Shown: positions 11,459 through 22,781 of the stretch, piece after piece
Position numbering within the stretch: position 1 is the stretch's first letter
Layout: every line of letters starts with the position of its first letter
NCBI GenBank assembly: GCA_029216955.1
Contig: JANAVB010010791.1
Span: 6,032,838-6,096,837, forward strand
DNA: 64,000 nt
Source of the DNA: Iris pallida
Lineage: Eukaryota; Streptophyta; Magnoliopsida; Asparagales; Iridaceae
Direction: 5' to 3'
Translations under genes and position numbers: made by a program
The notes under the pieces: generated by a model
The model's input: the letters and a program-made list of their open reading frames with translations, nothing else
Databases searched by the model: none
Told to the model about the DNA's origin: nothing

Positions 11459-12089
11459 TACAATATAGTTATACACATATTATATATACATGCATAGGTA
11501 TATAGAGAGAGGGGCAATGTGTGTGTGTGTGTTTCCTGTGAACAGTGAGAGTGTATGAAACTAGGCTAGGTGAGTGTCAATGGGATGTCCTAGTTTAGGT
11601 TCACATGTGTATGTGTGACTAAAAACATGTGTGTGCTTGTGTGTGTACAGTGAACAGTGATGGAGATGTAAATAGTGTGTGTGGTAGAGTGTAACAGTGG
11701 TGTGAGGATGTGTAAAAGCATGGCAAGGGTGTGTGTGTGGGTGACAGTGTGTGAACTGTTACAGAACAGGGAAGAGAAGGAAAGGAAACCAATCAATACA
11801 TTTACAATTTCAGTCCCATATATACAAAACCCCATTTCGAGTTCAATTCACAACCAAACAACCCCAAAATTGAACCATAGCTAGATTATAAGTAGGAGAA
11901 TAATATTAGAGTATAAAACAACAATTAACATCAGTTAAGTGGGTTAATTAATCAATTCAAATTCGTTTCTTTCAAATCTGGAAACACAGGAAATGCATAT
12001 GTATCAGGATTTTAGGGAATTTGAAAATTGTAAATCAAAATAACCTAAAATACCAATTTAAAGGTTGGTAATGCAAATACCAATAGTGT

Positions 12090-12580
12090 ACGTGTCCCAG
12101 GAGTCATTTATGTCCAAACAAACAGGACACAGCCGTGTCCACACGAATAAAACCATTCCAGTGCACAGGATACTGCACAGCAGTGCACTGTCTCGTGCAC
12201 AAGTGCACGCGTGTCGTGCACCCGACACAGGCCAAACCAGGCCTCGTGCGTACCAACCTAGGTTCGCCTAGGATAGGTCTTTGTGTCCATCATCCTGATT
12301 TGTCTCCTAGTGCGTCGTGTCCAGAACTATCAACCCGTATCTGTGGCCAAAGACCCACTGTACGCGTGCAGTGTAAAACCCGTGCACGAGCTCGTGCTCC
12401 TTCGACACGATACGGGGACACATGAGACTTGACACACGTGGTGACAGTCATTGCCCAATTGTGTCCAGTGAGTGTCACGTATCCACGTGTCCTACAGGGG
12501 AAGAAATTGACCCCGAGTAGCAGGGAAAAAACTGTGCGGCTGGACGCGCATGTTCGTGTCCAGATCCCGACACGACACGA
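12090..12580. repeat. Word-repeat block (GTGTCC / CGACAC) in D 3' LTR
   Basis: Irregular copies of GTGTCC, GTGCAC, CGACACG and CACGTG. This is the same word family as in H and as in the other D LTR (49120-49610). The minus-strand 110-residue ORF at 12290-12622 has an equal-length partner at 49320-49652. The two proteins differ at many residues for a recent duplicate, so coding constraint is unlikely. Confidence 0.8.
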
Positions 12581-13032
12581 CACTAAAATCCACTCAGTCC
12601 CACATAAATCCATAAGCAACACATAGGACTACAAATCCATTCAATTAGATTCCTGAAATTAGGTCGAAATGTCCTTTGGGACATTTCATCAAACACTTAG
12701 GTCTATGGTCGGGTAAATGTCCGATACGGACACGAAATGGGTCCAAAATGCCACAAAAATCGAGGGTTAGCTAGGGGACACCTAGATCTAGGTCATTATG
12801 CAATAAAATCAGCATCTAACAAATAGTTTTAGGGATTTACCTATTGGTATCCAAATGCAAGAAAAGCTTCCAATAGGGGGGTTCCTCCTTGCAAGCAAAC
12901 TTCTTCAAATTGGTCACAAACTGAGAAAAACCTCCACAAACAGCAAGAACACACTAATTAGAACCTATTACAATTTGTTTGGGTGGAAAAGGAATTGAAA
13001 TGGATTTTCTAGGAATTAATGAAGATGGAGAC

Positions 13033-13098
13033 TTACCTCTTTCTAAAACTTGAGAAATTCTAAGGAGGCTAGCCCTAATTTCTAGGAGGGATTAAATA
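13033..13098 (-). promoter_or_regulatory. TATA-like box and 5' splice site of D 3' LTR
   Basis: On the minus strand TATTTAAT (13098-13091) is followed by a short leader and by AGAG|GTAAGT, a near-perfect 5' splice site whose intron side starts at 13036. The 5' LTR copy has TATTTAAT at 50128-50121 and the donor at 50066. A matching acceptor GTCTTCAG stands directly before the gag ATG (18522), so the leader could be spliced to gag across the rest of the LTR. Confidence 0.45.
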
Positions 13099-13511
13099 GG
13101 TGGGGGAATCCCTATGCTAGGTGTTGGCCGGCCACTAATGGATTAGGGTTAGGTTAGGTTCACATGGTATTGGGCTTTGGGCCTCTATGTGCTTAAATCA
13201 CTAATCATGACTTGTGAAGTCACAAGTCATTAATCAATTCTATATTCTAATTCCTATTTCCAAATTGATTCTAATAACTAGAATATGGTTAACTTAAATT
13301 AACCTAGGGTTTCATAATCTAACCAAGTCACTAAAACTAGGTTTAGGTTCTAGGCTAGTCTCAAATCAACATACCACTTATCAGTTTAATTAATCAATAT
13401 TAAAATCACATAAATTCCAATAAATCTAAATAATTCACAATAATTCTAAATAAATCCCAAAAATTCAAAAATGACCAAAATACCCTCAAGCTAGAAATGT
13501 AGTAGTGACAA

Positions 13512-13522
13512 ATCTACCCTCC
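13512..13522 (-). other. Polypurine tract of D
   Basis: AAGGAGGGTAG on the minus strand, four bases before the 3' LTR. It is preceded by the chromovirus-typical AATTTCGATGACGAAATT (a paired palindrome-like motif). E has the same arrangement at 41577-41620. Confidence 0.8.
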
Positions 13523-14012
13523 TTAAAAGAATTTCGTCATCGAAATTGAAAGGCGAAATGCAACTGATGAGAATGATAGAAAGTATACCTCACGGTCCAA
13601 AAAGATAAGGGTATCGCTCGCGCATCTCATCCTCCCGCTCCCAGGTAGACTCTCCTGGAGAATGATGCCTCCATGCAACGCATACCAAGGGTATCACCTG
13701 GTTCCTCAGAACCTTCTCCCGTCGATCCAGTATCTCCACTGGCTGCTCTGGATAGCTGAGAGAAGGCCCAACCTCAATCTTCGAATGATCGAGCACATGG
13801 CTAGGGTCAGCCACGTACCGTCTCAACTGTGATACATGGAATACGTTGTGGACCCCTACTAGTGCAGGTGGCAAGTCTAGCATGCATGCCACGTCACCGA
13901 CTCTCCCGCTGATAACGAAAGGACCGATGAAGCGCGGGCTAAGCTTCCCACCTCCACCAAAATGTATCGTACCACGAGTCGGAGATATCCTCAAGAAAAC
14001 CTGGTCTCCAAC

Positions 14013-14107
14013 CTAATCACAAGCAAGGTCTCAATTAATTATGATAAACAAACATGATCAATCAAAACACAACAAACAACCTAATCTAATCCTACTCTAA
14101 TCTGTAC
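14013..14107 (-). other. Putative 95 bp spliceosomal intron in D integrase
   Basis: On the minus strand the coding frame reads Leu-Glu-Phe-Glu, then GTACAG...GTGATTAG, then Val-Gly-Asp-Gln in phase 0. The gap is AT-rich (TTGATTGATCATG, possible branch site) and contains an in-frame stop. The F homologue passes directly from LEF to VGD (about 3904-3920) without it. Removing it restores the GPY/F region exactly. An intron is likely, and a small insertion is the alternative. Confidence 0.6.
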
Positions 14108-17100
14108 CTCAAACTCTAACGGCCTTCGGTGGCTATCGGCCCAGTGCCGATGTCTGTTCTGCGCCACGCAAAGTCTGTCCCTGATGAGCTTCACCTTCTC
14201 GGCTGCGTCAACAACCATCTCTGGCCCCAGTAATGCTCGCTCACCAACATCATCCCAAGATAATGGTGTACGACACCTACGCCCATACAGAGCCTCGAAA
14301 GGTGACATCTCAATACTGGCCTGGAAGCTGTTGTTGTAAGCAAACTCCACCAAATGTAGATGATCCTCCCAGGAACCTCCAAAGTCCAAGATGCACATCT
14401 GCAGCATATCCTCAAGTGTCTGAATAGTCCTCTCTGACTGTCCGTCCGTCTGGGGATGGTATGCAGTACTAAACTTGAGCTGAGTGCCCAAGCTGGTCTG
14501 CAGACTCCTCCAGAAATGGGAAGTAAAACGACTATCCCGATCTGAGACGATGCTGACTGGAACCCCATGAATCCTGACTATCTGCCGTATATATATCTCT
14601 GCAAGCCTCTCTGTAGACGTACCCACCTTGAATGGCAAGAAGTGGGCCGATTTGGTCAACCTGTCAACGATGACCCAAATCGCGTCTTTTCCTCCTGGTG
14701 TACGCGGTAATCCAGATACAAAATCTATAGTGATATGCTCCCATTTCCACTCAGGAATAGGCAGCGGCTGCAATAATCCACCGGGCCTCTGCCGCTCCGC
14801 CTTGACCTGCTGACAGACCAAGCACCTAGCTACGAAGCAAGCTACCTCCCGCTTCAACCCGGACCACTAAACATGCTCCTTCAGATCTCGGTACATCTTG
14901 TTGGCACCATGGTGTATAGAGTACTGAGATCTGTGGGCCTCCTGCAAAACCTGCTCCCTGAGATCTCCGCTGGACACATATAACCTGGAACCGTGCCGCA
15001 AGGTACGATCCTCTGCAAGAGAAAACTCGCCATCCAGCAATCCTGCTCGAACCTGCTCTCGGAGACACCGCAGAGCAACGTCCTCAAACTGTGCCGACTT
15101 GATCCTCTCCACCAAGTCTGACTGAATCTGCATGCCCCATATCTGCATCTGTACTCCGGGCACGATCACCTCAATCCCAAGGCTCTCCAAATCTGCAAGC
15201 AAGTGCCGATCTATAGTCAAACACATGGCTGTCGGATACCTACTCAAGGCATCGGCAACCACGTTGGCCTTTCCTGGGTGATACTGAAGTAGGATGTCAA
15301 AGTCCTTCATCAACTCTAGCCATCTGCGCTGCCTCATGTTCAGCTCCTTCTGAGTGAACACATACTTTAAACTCTTATGATCTGTAAAAATCTCTACCCT
15401 CTCCCCATACAGATAATGCTTCCACAACTTCAGAGCAAATATCACTGCTGCAAGCTCCAGGTCATGGGTAGGGTAGTTCTTCTCATGGGGACGTAACTGC
15501 CTGGAAGCATAGGCAATCACCTTCTCGTGCTGCTATAAGACGCAACCCAGCCCCTTTCCTGAAGCGTCACTATAGATAGTGAATCCCCCTGATCCCGAAG
15601 GCAATGTCAGAATCGGAGCTGTCGTAAGCCGCTTCTTCAACTCATCAAAAGCTGCCTGACACTCCTCTGACCAAACAAACTCAGCATCCTTCCGGGTCAA
15701 CCGAGTCAACGGCTCTGCAACCCGGGAGAAATCCTGCACAAATCTCCTATAATATCCTGCCAGCCCCAGGAAGCTCCTGATCTCTGCCACTAAAGTCGGC
15801 GCTGCCCATGCCTCAACTGCTACGATCTTCTTGGGGTCAACTGAGATACCATCTCCAGTCACCACATGCCCCAAAAAGTCAACCCGATCCAAGAAGAACT
15901 CACACTTGGAGAGCCTTCCATAAAGCTGCTCCTTCCTGAGAGTCTCCAGCACGATCCTCAAATGCTCCTCGTGCTCCTCCTCAGTCTTGGAATATACTAA
16001 GATGTCGTCAATGAATACCACCACAAACTGATCCAGGTACTGGTGGAACACCTTGTTCATTAGGTTCATAAATACTGCTGGTGCATTGGTTAGCCCAAAC
16101 GGCATAACCAAAAACTCAAACTGTCCGTACCGCGTCCTGAAAGCGGTCTTGGAAATATCCTTCCCCTTCACCTTCACCTGGTGATATCCCGACCTCAGAT
16201 CAATCTTAGAAAATACCCGAGCTCTGCTCAACTGGTAAAAAAGATCGTCGATCCGCGGCAGTGGGTATCTGTTCTTGATCGTGAGGTTGTTGAGTGCCCT
16301 GTAGTCAATACACATCCGTACTGACCCATCCTTCTTCGGCACAAATAACACTGGTGCACCCCATGGCGATGAACTGGAATGGATGAAGCCCTTGTCCTGC
16401 AGCTCATCCACCTGCTTCTTCAGCTCCACCAACTCACTATTGTTCACCCGATAGACATGCTGAGAGATGGGTTCCGCTCCTGGAACCAAGCCTATCGAGA
16501 ACTCAATGTCTCTGTCCGATGGCAATCCCAGCAACTCCTCTGGAAAAATATCCATATACTCTGCTATCAAGGGGTGTGGAATCGTCTGCTCCTCAACCGA
16601 GACTCCGCAGAAAACTTTGCTGCTCTGCTCCGCCTGACGTCTGGAGTACTCGAACTCTGGCTCCCCCGGCGCTTTGAAGAGAACTCTACCCCCTCTACAA
16701 TCAATGCTGGCGTGGTGCCTGCTCAACCAATCCATACCGAGTACTATGTCGTAGTTCGGCAATGACATTACGAGCAGGCTCACCTCCAACTCACGGCCTC
16801 CCAAAACAACACTCCGACCCTTACAAACATCACTCACGAGGATAATGCCACCCCCGGTCGTGATCTTATAAGTCCTAGGCAACGATTCAGCTACGATACC
16901 GTGTCTAATCGCAAATGATACTGATATAAAACTACGCAAAGCACCGGAATCAAATAATACAAAAGCTGGACTAAAGTCGAGAAGGATCGAACCTGCGATC
17001 AGCTCTCCTATCACCTCTGTATCCTCAGCCGCCATGGCGAAAGCTCGCCCCTGCTGGCCTCCTCTGGCCTGCTGCTGATGCTGAACAAATCTATGCTGCT

Positions 17101-18070
17101 GTGTCGGCAGGGCTGGTCCCCTCTGCTGGCCTGCTGGAGCCCTGGCTCCTCCTCCCTGAGCTGCTCGTGCTATGCGACACTCCCTTATCTGGTGGTCTGC
17201 TAAACCACACACTAGGCACTGGCCCAGCCTCTTTTGGCACTCATTGGTGACATGCCCGGGCTTCTTGCAGTAAGCACAAGTGATAATCTGTCTCTGGCCC
17301 TGCTGGTGCTGTCTCGGCTGCTGCGGCTGTCTTTGCTGGAACGGCTGCGGCTGGAACTGCCTCGGCTGCTGGTGCTGAAAGTGAGGCCTCTTGGCCTGGC
17401 CTCCGCTGCTGCTGCCCCCAACTGGGTCTCGCCCCCTCTTGAGCCTAAGCTCAAGATCATCCTCAGCCAATAAGGCTTCCATCAAGATCTCCTCAAAAGT
17501 GGCATCCCTGTTGCCCTTGGTCAAGGACTTGACCTCCTTGACCAGACCCTTCCGGAACCTCTGGGCCTTCGCCGTCTCGCTCAAGCCCTCTACGAATCTG
17601 CCGAGGCGGCTAAACTCTCCAGCATACTCCTCCACTGACAGGCTCCCCTGAACCAAGCTCTCGAACTGTGACTCCAAGGCTCGAAGCGCTGAATCTGGAA
17701 AGAACTTCTTCTTGAAGAAGCCCTTGAACTCCTCCCAAGTCTGCCCAGCTACCCCCACCTTGGGATCTGACTGATACCAGGTGCGAGCAAGATTTCGCAT
17801 CCGGCTAGCTGTTGCCTCAATCTGGAGATCTGTCGGTATCCGGGTCAGGCGAAAGATCTCCTCTATATGCTCAATCCACTCGTCAGCATATAGGATCCCC
17901 TCTGTCCCTAGGAAGTCTCTGGGGCTCATCTTCTGGAACTGCTCTATCCCCGTGTCCTCGGCTGCTGAACCACTGGTCGAGCTGCGACTGTCGTAAGGGC
18001 CAACTCCATGCCCCTGTCCTGTCGGGCCTACTGCCGGTCCATGAACTGCTAGAAATAAGAGAACATCCGT

Positions 18071-18290
18071 GTCACGACCCGCACCCGTTTTTTTTAAAAG
18101 GATACGAGACGTGTCCAAGCCAGCCTACGCCGCAGTATCGGCGGTAGAACACTGTCACGGCCATAAAGATCAAATCACAAATAATGCTCATTCACATAAT
18201 TAATTTAACTTATAATGATCATAAGTTTTACATTTGTAGAAAAATATAAACTTGTACAAATAAATGAATGACTACAACTCAACTATCTGT
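18071..18290 (-). mobile_element. LTR-end fragment inside D gag
   Basis: Begins TGTCACGACCCG and carries the CTACGCCG hairpin (18125-18147), like the end of a D- or G-type LTR, but is only about 220 bp long and shows no clear second end or target duplication. It separates the Gag N-terminus (18520-18305) from the rest, so the reading frame passes through foreign sequence (residues before [11 protein letters not shown]). Confidence 0.55.
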
Positions 18291-18520
18291 GCCGTATCCA
18301 CGTATCATGTAGGCAGCGGCTGCTGGAAAGGCATCTCTGTGATGACTGGGTCTTGTCTCCGAGCCGGTGGAGGCATACCCCCTGCTGCTGCTGCTGGAGT
18401 CTCAATACGAGCAGAGGTGGCAGGAGCTGCAGTCTCATGTCTCTGCTGAAGTGGCTGAGAGGTAGCAGACCCCTCTACAGCATCCCCATAAATGGTACGC
18501 TGCGACCGCGTCTCCACCAT

Positions 18521-18760
18521 CCTGAAGACAGACCAACAAGAGTATCAATTTCTGAGAAAGAAGCGATATAACAAAGGCGGACAATTAAAACTCAAAAAGA
18601 ATCAGTTGACAATAAGGATTTAGATGGCAATAAAAGAGTTTTTTCTAATGTGATTGAGTACCTTGAAAACTAATGTCCTATATCCTACTGCAGGCTGTAG
18701 TGATACTCTGGTTCGAATACCACTTCTAGTCTAGAGCTGCATGGGCCACCACTAAAAACG
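18521..18760 (-). other. D leader with candidate primer-binding site
   Basis: On the minus strand the LTR end GGGTCGTGACA is followed by CGTTTTTAG and TGGTGGCCCATGCAG (18751-18737), the same block found after the LTR in B, C, E and F. It starts TGG, as a complement of a tRNA CCA end must. The leader ends with an acceptor-like GTCTTCAG directly before the gag ATG. Confidence 0.65.
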
Positions 18761-20207
18761 TGTCACGACCCGTACCCTAGAGTAAGGGCACGAGACATGG
18801 GTACGTCCAGCCTACGCCGCAGTGTCGGTGGTAGAACGCTGTCCTAGGTCACAACATCTGACAATATAATTCTAAGTAGTTTATACTCCCCGAATGGGGG
18901 TGACATATCAGAAAGTAAACTCAATCACAACTAAGGAAGAAATAGCACGATGTGATATAGAACTCAAAAAAATACAGATGATCAGAAGAGTCTAAGATAA
19001 CATCTCAGCAATATCCAGAATACAAGTCTCAGCTACTGAATATGAAATAATATATACAACCCAGATCTCAAAGACAGAAATAAAGTCTAACTACTAGTCT
19101 CAAGACAACATAAGTAAGATAAAGCCTAACTAAGCTAGTCTAGGCAATAGGGGTAATGTCCTCAGCTAGAGCTGGGTCCTCCTGAGAGTCCAGCTCACAA
19201 GTGTCGTCTAGGGCTGCCCCGTAGAAGGTATCCACACATGCCTCCTCCTCGTCCTCTGTAATATTTTCAACAGGTCCAGTCAGGACAGGAGCGAGCACAA
19301 TACATCTCAACAGTTCATAGCAGGTTGGAAAATATAATCATGCAGTAAAGTAAGATACATGTACTGAAAGAAATACAGTATGTAAACAGAGAGAGAACTG
19401 TAATAGAAATATCTACTATAATAGAGAACTAACAGTGGCTAGTGAGTCAGAGTACAATATAGACATGTAAATGGCATATGATGATTCTGATGAGACATTA
19501 CAGAATGATTCTGATGAGATACTACTTGGATATTATTCACATGTCCACTTCTACTCCCCCGTACCCCCAATCAATACACAAGGATCCAGCCAGGTTATGT
19601 TATGATTCATGCAACGGCCCCCGAAGAGTGGTACATGATAGTCCCATAAATAGGGATTCTAGGAAGCCCAATAAATGGGAGGATTCAAGGAAGACTCTGT
19701 GATCATGAGAGTATATGTCACAAGTGATTCAATGAACCAATGAAGCATAGTGATACGCCATGTAAGTGAAACGCACAGAACATGAAGTATCCGATGCTCC
19801 CTGAGGGTATAACATCTCAAGAAGGGATCCATATAGTACTAATCCGTGTGACCAACGTGACAGTATCAAGTAAAATAATTTAAAGCATGAAAATAATTCT
19901 AAGCAGGATATGAAATGATCAGAGAATGTACTCGCCTGGTATCTGAGTGTCCGGATGAAATGTACTGTCCGAGGAGAGGTGTCTGGCTCCTAATCAGAAC
20001 AGCACAAGTCACAACAAGTCTAAAATGATAACAAGATGCAATTCAATGCATTCTAAATGAATCTAGGTCAATCTAGGCCAAAGTCAACTCTTGGTCAACT
20101 CTGGTCAACCCTAGAAGTCAAACTAGGTCAACTATGGTCAAACTAGCTCTAACAAGTCTAAATTGGTCTCACTTGTCTACATTAGTCTACACTAGGTCAC
20201 ACAAGCC
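18761..20207 (-). mobile_element. D 5' LTR, proximal segment
   Basis: Near-identical to 9738 onward (TGTCACGACCCGTACCC at 18761). It contains the hairpin at 18812-18834 and the TTGAC cluster, and ends at AAGCC (20203-20207), where A is inserted. The 19478-19702 ORF has a partner at 10458-10679 and is an LTR copy, not a gene. Confidence 0.9.
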
Positions 20208-21486
20208 TGTAGAAGCATGGAAAAGAATAAAGAAGGAGCCATGCGGCCAGAGAGTCCCCAGCAGTTCAGACGGTTCATGCGGCTCAGAGAGTTCATGCGG
20301 CTCGAGCGTCTATTCAGCTCAAACAAGTCCTATGCGGCTCAAAGAGGAGCCATGTGGCCTATAAACAGCTATTTTATTTTGCATTTAATGCCTTGACGGC
20401 TGACAGCTTGGACGAGGTGACAGTTCTGACACAAAGATATCATTATGGCTCCCTCATAATGACGGACTCCTTAGGAAGCAAAGAAAATCTCTGACACAAT
20501 CCCCCGAGAGTCAGAAACTATCATGCGGCCTTGACACGTGGACAATTGTATACGGCCCAAGCGAAGACTCCCCCATACGGCTCATGAAGACCAGCCCCAT
20601 GCGGCTCACGAAGACTAGCCCCATGCGGCTCATGAAGACCCTCCCCATGCGGCTTGCAAAGACTATCTCCATGCGGTTCACTCATACTCATACGGCTCAA
20701 ATCACTATCATGCGGCCCAAATGTTCAAGAGGGGCCACTTCTAGGCAGCCTGGACACGTGGCCAGCTTTATGCGGCCCAACTTTCCTGCGGCTCAGACAC
20801 GTGGCGTGACAGCAGGGCACGTGGCATCAGATTGATCGAAATCTCTCAGCAAATCCTAATGAAATATTGGGATCAAATCAGATTATTTGCAAATAAGCCA
20901 ATTAAAGACACGTGTCGAAGAATCCGAGGTTGATAAATCGGGAGGATTTATGTCAATCAGCATTAATTACCCATAAAAGATTTGATGCAATCACATTTAT
21001 TGCTCAAATCTCAAATGAACGGCCCAAATTTAATGATCCTTAGCCGCCGACTTTCAAGAAGGGGCAATCATTGTAAACCCTAATGAGGCCCCCCACTCTT
21101 ATAAATAGCAGGGTGCCATTCCCTTGCGAAGATACACAGAGCTACGCAGATACACACACGGAGAGAGAGAGAGATACAAAGACAGACGCACATAGAGACA
21201 AAGAGAGCTAGAAAGCCTGAAGAGAGAGCATTCCTTCATCAACGCCAAGCAGTTCTTCCACAGAGCCACGAAGCTACAACCGATCGTCCAAGGAGTAAGG
21301 CAGAGCAGCCGTCGCTTTCCCGAGCCTCTATCGTCACCCCCCAGAATCTAAAATAAACAATTGTACTTAGATTGCTGTACCTAGGTTTTCGTCCCTAGGC
21401 TTTCTTTGTACAAGCGAGTTTGTATTGTGAAGTAAAAGTTCAGTCCTCCGATAATTGTTCTGCTCTTTTATATTTCATGGCAAACA
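20208..21486 (+). mobile_element. A 5' LTR (1279 bp)
   Basis: U3 up to about 21100 is filled with ATGCGGCTC words, including four 23 bp units (CCCCATGCGGCTCACGAAGA) at about 20590-20680. Several CACGTGG and ACACGTG G-box-like sites lie at 20535-20825. A TATA box is at 21100, followed by a GA-rich leader. The 46 bp length difference from the 3' LTR equals two repeat units. Confidence 0.9.
21100..21108 (+). promoter_or_regulatory. TATA box of A LTR
   Basis: TATAAATAG in CTCTTATAAATAGCAGGG, a classical plant TATA box. It is repeated at 37703-37711 in the 3' LTR. Transcription should start near 21130. Confidence 0.75.
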
Positions 21487-22781
21487 CGATGGCGACTCTG
21501 CTGGGGACAAACTTCTCCACGGCTGAGGAGTTGGTGACGCAATCGGATGCAGCCAAACTTGGCTCCACGCAACAGAAGATGGTCGTCCGCTTCGACCAAC
21601 AGGCGTTTGAAGAAATGCTCTCTGAAGGAAGTGCTGGCCCGATCCAGAAGCGAACCCGCACAAAGAAAGCTCGCTGCGAGTGGAGGCCAAAATCATTTGC
21701 TCCTCCACAAGCTCTGGACGGGGTACTCTCTGCTACCCAAGACGGCGAAGGCGATTCTCATACGGCTCCACTTCGATCCGTAGAGCACTCTGATGTCCCC
21801 AAGTCCGACAGAGGAAAGCACTACGATGCTGGACTTGCAGGGACAAAGAGTGATTCCATGCGCCCCAAGAAGAAGTCGAATACTCCTGTGGCCAAATCTG
21901 CCAACCACATGCAGGAGACTCATGCGGGTGAATCTGCCAGCCGCATGAAGAAAGTCTATGCGGCCAAGTCATCCAGCCGCATAAAGAAATCTCATGCGGC
22001 TGAGACTCCCAGCCGCATGAAGAAAACCGATGCGGCTACGTCTGCCAGCCGCATGAAGACTATTGATGATAGCCGCATGACGCCTATTCCACGTGGCTCT
22101 GTCTTCGACCGTCTCTCTTATGGTCCTGATCTCCTGTTCTCCCAAGAAGATATGTCTGACTCTCTCTAGTATCACTTAGACTCTTCCTACTATGTGCCTC
22201 TACGCACTAGAGCGAAGAAGTCTAGGGCAGCGCGAGTTTGGCAAGCTCGATCCGCTGACCCAACCTCTGAACATCCGAGCGTCCCGCATACCGTTATGCA
22301 GGCCTCAGATGGGAAGTTGTACAGGACCACTCGAGTCCAGCCCCCGGCGGCAAATGGACAGAGAGGTTCGCAAAAGTCTCTCGAAATCCAGGAAGCAAAC
22401 ATGGTCGATCCTGACCCGTCTGACTTGCGTGAGGCCATCCTCTACAAACGCAAGGAAAGAGAAGATGCATCAAGGTGCAAAGAGTCCTCCCACGGACGTC
22501 ATTGTACCCAAGTTATCGTCAACTGCTGCTGCAATAACGCGACGGTATGAGAAGACCTGGAGTCCGTCTTTCAGAGACTGCAACAGCCGTCTTCAGGAGA
22601 CGAGGCACTTCCCGTCGTCTTCTGCAACTCTGCTCAGAAAGTCCCCGCTGATGGGAGAGAAAAGAAGACAAATGTTCCCAGCCCAAAGATTTCAACCACT
22701 TCGACTAAAATACTGTCGTCTAAGCGGGTGCCCACCACCGGAGTTTTCTAAGGCACCCGTTCTAAGACGAAATCTGCTACA
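21477..22781 (+). pseudogene. A ORF1 (upstream of gag), broken
   Basis: An ATG at 21477 lies in the last bases of the LTR, so the frame crosses the LTR end and the primer-binding site (MANTMATLLGTNF). A second ATG at 21489 is possible. The product is Lys/Arg/Ser-rich with no recognised domain. Residues from about 21890 to 22090 form four to five repeats of ASRMKK / THAAE encoded by the GCCGCATGAAG word. Stops at 22167 (TAG), 22548 (TGA) and 22749 (TAA) interrupt it, yet the same frame continues into gag. Function of this ORF is unknown in the lineage. Confidence 0.6.
21490..21507 (+). other. Primer-binding site of A
   Basis: TGGCGACTCTGCTGGGGA starts 3 bp after the LTR end (21486). It begins TGG as expected for pairing with a tRNA 3' end. 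Ogre-type elements are reported to use tRNA-Arg. I could not check the tRNA match here. The site also lies inside the ORF1 frame. Confidence 0.7.

Larger units (their letters stand above)
9738..13508 (-). mobile_element. D 3' LTR (3771 bp)
   Basis: Bounded by TGTCACTAC (minus strand, from 13508) and GGGTCGTGACA (ending at 9738). It holds, in sense order, a TATA-like box, a GTAAGT donor, a word block, an AT tract, a TTGAC-rich part, a short acidic reading frame and a hairpin near the end. It has no long conserved gene. ORFs at 11590-11884 and 12065-12626 recur in the other LTR only as LTR copies. Confidence 0.9.
13590..18520 (-). pseudogene. gag-pol: Element D gag-pol polyprotein, broken
   Basis: One reading frame runs from ATG at 18520 (MVETRSQRT) to 14108, then resumes at 14012 after a 95 bp intron-like gap and ends near 13590. 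Visible domains are capsid-like Gag (17940-17430), two intact CCHC knuckles ([14 protein letters not shown] about 17278-17237, and [14 protein letters not shown]), protease FDSGA near 16950, RT with FIDDIL near 16015, RNase H with DASGKGLG and [12 protein letters not shown] and integrase core (DFVSG, SDRDSRF, SERT), and a chromodomain-like end with STWERED. Breaks are an inserted LTR fragment in Gag (18071-18290), TAG at about 15535 and TAG at about 14866 (where TGG is expected). Otherwise nearly complete. A chromovirus of Tekay/Del type. Confidence 0.9.

Noticed and set aside
12290..12622. Equal-length 110-codon minus-strand ORFs in both D LTRs (12290-12622 and 49320-49652)
   Set aside because: LTR copies of a word-repeat region. 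The two proteins differ at many residues for a recent duplication, so there is no sign of coding constraint.
18071..18290. LTR-end-like fragment considered as an intron in D gag
   Set aside because: It carries the TGTCACGACCC end and the LTR hairpin, so insertion of LTR sequence explains it better. No paired splice sites restore the frame cleanly.
16379..18571. Plus-strand ORFs opposite D gag-pol (16379-16765, 17212-18147, 18264-18571)
   Set aside because: Shadows of the minus-strand polyprotein, rich in Leu and Ser because they read the complement of Gln/Gly-rich Gag.
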